DNA of 64,000 nt from Pestalotiopsis fici W106-1 (lineage: Eukaryota; Ascomycota; Sordariomycetes; Amphisphaeriales; Sporocadaceae). Each line of letters opens with the position of its first letter. Within the stretch, counting starts at the first letter, position 1. A model generated the notes under the pieces. It had not been told where the DNA came from. It saw nothing but the letters and a program-made list of their open reading frames with translations, and searched no databases. Where the stretch lies: NCBI RefSeq assembly GCF_000516985.1, contig NW_006917099.1, positions 946,685 to 1,010,684 of the forward strand, given 5' to 3'. The translations under genes were made by a program, and so were the position numbers. This document shows, one piece after another, positions 57,119 through 64,000 of the stretch.

Positions 57119-59001
57119 CTAGATCATTTGTATCAATATTATGCTTCCATCGTCATCGTCATCAGTAAGGCCATTATCGTCGACACGAGGCAGCGGATCT
57201 TTCTCTGATGGTAAGTCGACGTCCAAGCTGAAATGCTTGATACCCAAAGTCACAAGCAAGGCCGCCCCGCACAGGGCCGACATATAGATCCAAAGCTTGC
57301 CAACTGCGGAGGACACGGCAGCGATGATGGCACTTTTGGTGGATGAGTCGTTCATGTTGCGGAGTTGTGCGACCAGAACCAAGCTGAAAGATGGCTGGAA
57401 AAACTTATCTGTCGCGTTGCTGGGAAGTTGAATCAGTAACTCGGTCTTGAGTTCGTTCGTAAAAATAACACCCCCAATGGGCACTCCCAAAGCCGTCCCC
57501 AAAGAGCGAAAGAAGATGGTGAGAGTGACGGCGATCGCAAGCAAGTCATGTGAAACCGCTGCTTGAACGGCGAAACCCATGGCTCCAAAGATCATGCCCA
57601 GCCCAAAGCCGACCAAGAGATTCTGAGGAACCCACTGTCCAGCGGGGGAGTTCACGCCGAGGAAATACAGCGTGCCAACCGAAACTGTGGTTGCAACCCA
57701 AGCACTCCAGATAGCCCAGCGGTACCTCCCAGTGTGGCTGATTGAAACGCCGGACACAATAGATCCCAAAGAAATGGTCATCGTTTCCGGTAGCACAGCC
57801 ACGCCCGTCTGTATGGACGAATAGCCCTTCACCCCCTCATAGTAGATTGGTAAGTAGTAGAGCAGACACCAGAGGACAAGGCCGTGTACCAAGCAGGCTA
57901 TGAAAGTTGCAACACACGACAGGTTCCGGAACAGCTCGGGGGGAATCATGGGGTTCGCAGGCACAAACATTTCGTAAAGGATAAATGCAACGAGCGATAC
58001 TGAACCGAAACAAAGCGGAATGATAGTCCTTCTATCTGTCCATGAATAAAGGGAACCTCCCTAAGCACGCATTTGGGTTAATGAGATTCCGGTATTCCCA
58101 ATTTCTTATTTTAGCAAATGGAGGGCTTGTGCGGACTGACCTGTGTGAGAGGAACGAGTATCAGGAGAATAGCTGTGCAAAATATGCATAGACCAGCCCA
58201 GTCTGAATCTCGAAGATTTTTGAGGATGTCTCCTTGACGCGGCTTTGGATTGATTGCAGTATATGTCAGGAGTAGCGACAAAATAGTCATACCAGCATTG
58301 AGCACAAATATCATCCTCTTCATATTTGAAATTAGCCCGACGGATTCAAAGATTCCCGACTGATAGGTATTTTTTGACTTACCCAAGACCAATCATTGAC
58401 CTGTGAGAGGAGTCCGCCCAGCAATGGTCCTGACACCGTCCCAATAGCGGAGGCAACGCAGATCCAGGCCAGCCACTTGCCCCGCAACCTCAGGGGCACC
58501 ATCTCGGTGACCATGATCTCAATGATTCCAACGGAACCCCCCTCCCCAATGCCTTGTAAACTGCGCGCGACAAACAGCAGTGGAGCATCACTGGCCACAG
58601 CGCCGAGTATAGACCCAACGAGGAGAAAGGCCAGTCCTCCGGCCAACGATTCTCGTCGACCAAACGCGTTAGCCCATGATGCGCAACTAGGCTGAATGAC
58701 GGTTGCCGTGATAGATGTTAGGCTTCCCACGAGGAAAGCATCAGAGTCAGTCAGCTTCAAGTGTTTTGCAAGGTCCTGCCGGCATCAAAATCAGCATCCT
58801 AAAAGAGCATGTCAACATGAGTACAGATTGAACAAGACTGACCGTTAAAGCGACACTCATTGACGTTGCACTGATTGTAGCCGCTAGGACCACGAAGAAC
58901 AAAGATGCAAACGACAAGTAGAAGCTATTCGTAGGTCTCCATTGTTTGATCTGATTATGCTCTTCGACCAAGGAGGTGCTGGAGCTGGAGCCTTTGGCCA
59001 T
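57119..59001 (-). CDS. MFS transporter, DHA2-like drug or metabolite exporter (556 aa)
   Basis: A proton-coupled exporter of the plasma membrane. Four minus-strand exons fit in phase 0: 59001-58843, 58775-58383, 58317-58141 and 58060-57119. The hydrophobic segments and length suit a 14-span DHA2 protein. The loop 2-3 motif A region reads NAFGRRESLAGG. Motif C-like GKWLAWICVASAIGTVSGPLLGG follows; the antiporter motif sits at residues near 155-165. The C-terminal tail is acidic (DDNGLTDDDDDGS). It lies between a GST-like gene, a HET fragment and two P450s, which suggests a detoxification or secondary-metabolite locus. Substrate unknown. Confidence 0.9.
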
Positions 59002-59682
59002 GTCTGAAGGTATTTCAAGCAGAAATGTGATTATGAATTTTCAAAAACTTGTAGGTTTTAGAACTAGATCGCCTACCTCTTTGGAAATGTAGCCAGTCAT
59101 CTTTCGTTATATTGATACGAGAGATTTTTCATATCATGCCACTGCCCATACGTAGCGCATCACGTTGCTGACAAAAATTGAAGACTTCAGAAACGGACTC
59201 GGGCGTGGCGTCAAGTGGGGCGCGTAATACTTGCCAAGGACAAACTGTGTCAGGGTTCAGGATTACTTAAAGTAAAGACCAGATCCTTCCTAGGCGTTAG
59301 TAGCATATAACTCCACACTTTTTTTTCTTAAGACATATTGTAAATGATAAGGCAGGAGCAGATCAGGGGCCGAGTCAAAGGATCGAGAAGGGTCTCGCTA
59401 CCCTCGTCGAATGCTTACTTCCTTGTAGTTATTAAATTAGAATAGTCATTCCCTGAGGTTCGTTTCATATCCACTAATTCATTGTCCTCTAGAGGTATCT
59501 CCAGTATAGTAATGTGTAAAGTGAATGGCTCGTATCCCGTGATGGTATCCACCTCATCATGACCGACTCTATCACAATGCTGTCCAGTTTATAGTCAATA
59601 TCTATATTTGTAACCAAACAGCGAATCCCAATTTCTTGGACACCTAGGGACTCATTCCGTGCCCAAGTCCGTAGTTCGCGCC
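59002..59682. other. Intergenic region
   Basis: Upstream of the MFS gene. Includes a T-run near 59320 and A/T-rich sequence. No gene is recognised. Confidence 0.4.
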
Positions 59683-60171
59683 TCATTCCAGTGTGATCGA
59701 TTCCCACTTCGCACCTGAATTCACGGCCTCGCCAAGCATGATGCCATGGACATAAGCCTCTCCAATGACTTGGAATCTCCCACCGGACCCTTGCCGTAAG
59801 ACAACGGGAACGTGGGATCCGCCAAGTGTCTTTTCGAATTCCTCTTTTGCCGACTCTATAACGTTACATGAGAGTGACAGAAATGCCGCTTTGCCCAAAA
59901 GGTTGGGCGGCAGTATCAGCCTTCTCGTCGTCTCAATTCGAAGGAATCCATACATGGCCTCGAGAGTGGGCTCGTTAGGTTTCCCGGCATCATCAAATAT
60001 CCCTCTGTCAGCTTGCCTGTAGTATTCGATGATGGTACTTATCCTAGCTGATAATTCGAAAGCCACGCCGACGTCGGAGTTATTGGAGTTGAGTACACCT
60101 GGGTTAGGATTTATTGAGTTGGAGGGGCAAGTGGCATCAGAACATATCGCGACATGCCACTTCGCCGCCAT
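59683..60171 (-). pseudogene. C-terminal fragment of a HET-family protein (162 codons)
   Basis: The open frame ends with VPVVLRQGSGGRFQVIGEAYVHGIMLGEAV, the characteristic tail of HET proteins (read in pieces). The HET catalytic-type core (SHCWG, WTLQE) is absent, and nothing upstream on this strand supplies it. It is best explained as a 5'-truncated relic. A short free-standing protein starting at 60171 cannot be ruled out. Confidence 0.65.
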
Positions 60172-60761
60172 ATCGCAAAATATGGAGATTTACGCGAAGG
60201 TGGATCTTGAATCACTTCAAGCTGGTCTGCATGAAGGAAGACGTCAATTCAAGAGTGTTACTGAAGACTGCGGCGGGGTAATTTTCAAAGAAGTGGACTA
60301 CCTCTTTCGTTAAAGATATCGGGAACCTCGCTTGCAATGAAGTGGTACAAAGAAATTGAAGAAATGGGGTAAGACACCTCCCACATCTTGATTGTTTGTA
60401 TGCAAGCAATGTACCTGGTACAAGGATTACTCGGCTACGGGTATAAGTAACCCTTATGCCCAGTATAGTACGTAAGGTAGCCTTAATACCTAAGCCACTG
60501 TACACACACACTCAACACCACAAAGGAGGGGTATCGTCTGAAGCAATGTGAAACTTGATCTGGGTTACGATTCTACCATTGCGGAATCTATCGTGAATAG
60601 AGGCTCCAAGCTCTTGATCACTTCTTCTTCTGCATACTAGCCATTCTTTTCTTAAGGGGATAACTGTCAGATACCGATGTTCGATCAAATACAAAATAAA
60701 TAAATGAATCCCCCCGTCTGCGACTCACAAACGCATCGTATGTCGTCATTTTGTTAACCAT
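60172..60761. other. Intergenic region
   Basis: No gene is recognised. This is the 3' flank of the P450 gene on the minus strand. Confidence 0.4.
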
Positions 60762-62614
60762 TTACACAACCGAAACCTTGACTTTTAATCCTTGCGCCTT
60801 GAGAGTGGTGTCCTTTTGGAATGGAGGATGAAATCCGGGCACAACTTCCTCGAAGCAAAATCGCTCTACTAAGACCACAAGTAGCACCTTGATGGAAATC
60901 AAAGCAAGATCCTTCCCAACACAAATTCTAGGACCCCCAGAGAAGGTGTAGAGAGCTTGCGCTGACTTTGCGCCTCCAGTGGGAGATGCCTCCCACCGTC
61001 CAACATCGAATTCATGAGCATCCTCGCCCCAGAGGTCTTTCTGGCGGTTGATTGCATAAGGACTTACCAGGACCCCTTGGCCTTTAGCAATGACCACGCC
61101 ACCAACCGTCGTGGAACTGGCCGCCACGCGTCCTATCAGCGGGACAGCGGGGTAGAAGCGGAGGACTTCCATGACGAACGCGCGGAGATATGGCATCGAG
61201 TTGATGGCATCTAGGCTGGGAATCGTGTCAAGGCTTTGATCGGCTCGCAAGATCTGGATCTCTGCTCGGAGACGATCTTGCACCTCGGGGTGTCTGGATA
61301 GTCTGTATATGGCCCAGTCTAGTGTCACAGCCGTAGTATCATGTCTAATGTCCAAAACTGATTAGGTACGGTCATGCCAAGCACGGCCTCTTCTTGCGTA
61401 GACTTACCCTGCTGCCATGGTTGTTAAGACGTGGCTGAGCAACTCTTTATCGTCTTTCAGGCCCGATGCAATCAGAGCAGAAAGAATGTCTCAAGAGGAC
61501 AGTCAGCCCCTAATCCCTAACTATCCGAAGGAATGAGGAAAATTGGTACCTTTCTCTCTAGGTTCTGTATCATCGAAGCTAGTATTTTCAATCTCTTTTC
61601 TCTTCTGCCGAATTTGGGTTAGGTAAAAGCTTCGCAGCATCCTCATCCCTTTATGGTATTGTCGAATTGAACGTAGTGGCAATTTGAATAACAGTCTAGG
61701 TGGAACTAGGGTGGCGAAGATAATTCCAACAACTTGGTCGATTAGACTTGGATTGTCAGGAGATGGATAGACCATTTCATATGCCTGAAGAATCGAGTCG
61801 GATGGATTCCTGATTGAATCAAAGTTCACGCCAAGAGTCGTGATACCTACGATATCGAGTGTTGTAGCCATGGTCAGAGAATGAACGTCAAGCACTACTG
61901 AGCCTCTCGACTTCTTTACAAGGTCTTCTATCTTCTCGCGCAGGATCAATGCTATAGGCCAGACTTGTGGTACCAAGCGTCGATTGCGATTCAAGCCGAA
62001 TATTGGGTTGAATATCCTCCTTTGAAACTGTAACAAACCATGAGAGATGTGATCTGTGTTGAATATGTATAGGGGGGAAAGGATGCACTTACGCGGTGGA
62101 CATCACCTTCTGCCACAACAAGTCCAACTCCAAGACTTCTGACAAGACCTTCGCGATTGAGTGCAGGCTTTTCAAATGCGTACTGACTCATGATTTCAAC
62201 GATTGCCTGTGGTGTCTTGGGAATGACACAGTCGAAAGGCCCCAGGAAAACGCGGTAGAGGCCAGAGGGTGTCGCACCAACCACGTGCTGCCATTTGGCC
62301 ATGGGAATACCCCAAGGCTCGCGCAAAAAAGGTAGCAGATTACCAAGTACAAATGGCGTATTCTACATAAGGTTAATTGTCTGGCTGGCAATAGTTTCGT
62401 GCGGGAAGTGGATCACCTCGGGATGTGGTAGACCTCTGGTTGGGGCAACCAACCAGCGGTGAATCAGACAGTGGTAGGTAAGATATAGCATCATCTGGAT
62501 TGAAAATGACATGAAAAACATTAATGTAACCAAAACATACGATGCACCTGAAAGTCTAGCTTGAATAGCGACGACGGCAGCAACGCAAGCCCAGGCTCGT
62601 GATTTGAAACCCAT
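60762..62614 (-). CDS. Cytochrome P450 monooxygenase (536 aa)
   Basis: A haem-thiolate monooxygenase anchored in the ER membrane. Five exons fit in phase: 62614-62417, 62362-62093, 62027-61550, 61489-61408 and 61344-60762. An N-terminal membrane anchor (about residues 24-48) is followed by a Pro-rich hinge. The I-helix motif AGHDTTA spans residues 342-348 across the last intron. The K-helix ExxR is at 402-405 (EVLRFYP). The haem loop FSGGPRICVG places the ligand Cys at 484. All P450 signatures are intact, so the gene appears functional. The arrangement resembles fungal P450s of the CYP3/4-like clans, but no family can be fixed by eye. It faces a second P450 divergently, with an exporter nearby. 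Confidence 0.92.
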
Positions 62615-62804
62615 ATTGAAAGGTAACTTCGCTATGTGCGATCAAGATGAAATGGTTTACACGCAAAATAGTTCGAACAGAGAGATAGGTTGAGTAATTA
62701 TCGTGATGCATACGATTGAAGTTATCTGACTTCAAGTTCGAATATCGCCAAGCGTGCCAAGAATGGCGGCCTTCTCAGCTCTTGGCGTTTCCGACACGCA
62801 TGGG

Positions 62805-62874
62805 ATCATTATCTAAGGATCAATCCTACGAACTCACCCATGCAAGGAAGGATTGAATATTTTTTAGGCATCCT
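62805..62874 (+). repeat. Promoter direct repeat, copy 1
   Basis: Contains AGGATCAATCCT, itself an AGGAT/ATCCT inverted pair with a 2-nt spacer, followed by CACCCATGCA and GGATTGAATAT. Confidence 0.6.
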
Positions 62875-62994
62875 CACAGTCGCTTCTCTTGTAGTATTAA
62901 TTGTATCGTACGATATAATTTCAATATAGCGACTTTGTCAGCCCTCCGCAGTTGATTAACACTGCTCGGACTGTGGTTGCCATACAGCTAAGTA

Positions 62995-63060
62995 ATCATT
63001 CAGGATCAATCCTCCATGACTAGGCACCCATACCAAAAAGGATGAAGTATACATTTAGCA
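62995..63060 (+). repeat. Promoter direct repeat, copy 2
   Basis: Contains the same 12-mer AGGATCAATCCT, followed by GCACCCATACCA and AAGGATGAAGTAT, matching copy 1 with small gaps. Confidence 0.6.
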
Positions 63061-63520
63061 TGGTTTCCCATCCTTTTTGTGGCTGTTCCATATGATACCT
63101 TAAATAATACCATTCTTTACTATCGAATGAATATTCATTTCATGTTATATCATCTCAACGGATACAACTATACCATGCTTTGATGCATATTCGTTTCTTC
63201 ACTGCCTTGACCCTGAGTTGAGGTCTCATCTGTACTGACAGCCAGTGGGAGTGAGCCAAAATTGTGGTAAAAAGTTGTTCTATCAAGAAGTACGCCATAC
63301 TGTGACCTCTCACGGGGCGTAGGTACGTGTTCCTATGGACAACCTCAGGTTCTTCCGTCAAGCTGGGGCCCACTCCGTTTGTATAAATCTTTCCACAGGT
63401 CCTGCTTTGACAACTGTTACACATACCTCGGACTCTTGCCATATACTTACATCCTCTTCTTTCCTGAAAGGAAAAAAAAAAAGTCACATTTCAAAGAGCA
63501 TTTGAAAGAACTCAATCATC

Positions 63521-64000
63521 ATGAATGTCACAAGCATTTTGCTCGAAAATGGCACATTGCCATTTTTGGACATGAATGATGGTTCATCCCCCATCATTAC
63601 CATGGTTTCATCGTCCCCACCTCTCAGAATTGTCTCGCTGGTTGTCTTTAGCTTGGGATTTGTCCTCCTAAAGATTCTTTCGACGAGATCCAGCTTACTG
63701 GTTGAAGCAGACAAGCCTCAAAAGCTTCGTACTGCTGTGGCACCAAGAGCATACCCTCATTGGGAGCCCTTCATTGGAATTGATCTCATGGCAATATTTA
63801 CCCGGGGCCTGCTGAGCAACAACTTCCTACCGATGGTACTTGACCTTGTTCAGAAATACGGAGGACCTTTCTACACTTTGGCATACCGATTTGTCGGGAA
63901 ACCAGCTATCGTTACCTTTGAGCCGCTTAACATCAAGGAGCTCTTGTCGCCTAGCTTTCGAGACTATACGCATGGAGAAGACCGTCTTAATGTACTGAGA
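63521..64000 (+). CDS. Cytochrome P450, N-terminal part (cut by window end)
   Basis: An open frame from ATG 63521 runs 160 codons to the window edge. A hydrophobic anchor (IVSLVVFSLGFVLLKIL, near residues 40-58) is followed by the proline-rich hinge and PHWEPFIGIDLMAIF, VQKYGGPFYTL and GKPAIVTFEPLNIKELL, a pattern typical of CYP52-like or related clan-52 fungal P450s. The haem and ExxR regions lie outside the window. The start fits a good context, and the upstream ATG-poor leader supports it. Confidence 0.85.
   Translation, partial: MNVTSILLENGTLPFLDMNDGSSPIITMVSSSPPLRIVSLVVFSLGFVLLKILSTRSSLLVEADKPQKLRTAVAPRAYPHWEPFIGIDLMAIFTRGLLSNNFLPMVLDLVQKYGGPFYTLAYRFVGKPAIVTFEPLNIKELLSPSFRDYTHGEDRLNVLR

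Larger units (their letters stand above)
62615..63520. promoter_or_regulatory. Divergent intergenic region between two P450 genes
   Basis: The 906 bases lie between start codons of two oppositely directed P450 genes. They contain two imperfect copies of an approximately 65-bp segment, each with the exact 12-mer AGGATCAATCCT (62816-62827 and 63002-63013). The rest is A/T-rich. Bidirectional control is inferred. Confidence 0.5.

Noticed and set aside
1..64000. tRNA and rRNA genes
   Set aside because: I scanned by eye for T-loop-like GTTCGA contexts with a matching acceptor stem and for rRNA-like sequence and found none. A covariance-model search would be needed to exclude them.

Overview
The window is nuclear DNA from a filamentous ascomycete (Pezizomycotina). 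Protein-coding genes are cut by short GT-AG introns, mostly 50-90 nt. The families present are typical of these fungi: HET, NACHT-WD40 and PNP-NACHT-ankyrin receptors, a HeLo-like domain protein, Clr5, DUF3176, tyrosinase, P450 and MFS. One duplicated block carries CpA-to-TpA changes like those made by repeat-induced point mutation (RIP). The exact genus cannot be read from the sequence. All exon boundaries were worked out by hand from splice signals, reading-frame phase and family resemblance.

Layout. (1) 0.8-16.8 kb looks like core genome: a 2,599-aa ubiquitin-specific protease, a 3.6-kb non-coding stretch, a Ser/Gln-rich conserved fungal protein, a 237-aa conserved fungal protein and a DUF7730-type protein. 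(2) 17-32 kb is an allorecognition or immunity-type island: a ubiquitin-like (ULD) protein, a NACHT-WD40 receptor, a divergently transcribed HeLo-like effector, a possible small membrane protein, a DUF3176 membrane protein, a broken thiamine-diphosphate enzyme and a ZZ-finger HET protein. (3) 33-45 kb is patchy: tyrosinase, FAD monooxygenase, a decayed berberine-bridge-type oxidase, a small unknown gene, a Clr5-domain gene, a 100-N assembly gap with a poly-G edge, and a second, heavily mutated copy of the oxidase 3' end. (4) 45-51 kb holds a second NLR (PNP-NACHT-ankyrin with near-identical repeats) and a membrane protein of the kind often labelled modin. (5) 52-64 kb has a secreted protein with an Ala/Gly-rich hydrophobic segment, a frameshifted GST-like gene, an MFS exporter, a HET fragment and two divergent cytochrome P450 genes.

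The most interesting system is at 19.8-24.7 kb. The NACHT-WD40 receptor carries a 16-residue motif close to its N-terminus. Its head-to-head neighbour has a HeLo-like N-terminal domain and two copies of the same 16-residue motif at its C-terminus. One motif on the receptor and two on an adjacent membrane-attacking-type effector is the architecture known for HET-s/NWD2 amyloid signalling. I infer a cell-death pair in which activated NLR templates amyloid folding of the effector. Here the effector head is the HeLo-like (PF17111-type) domain and not canonical HeLo.
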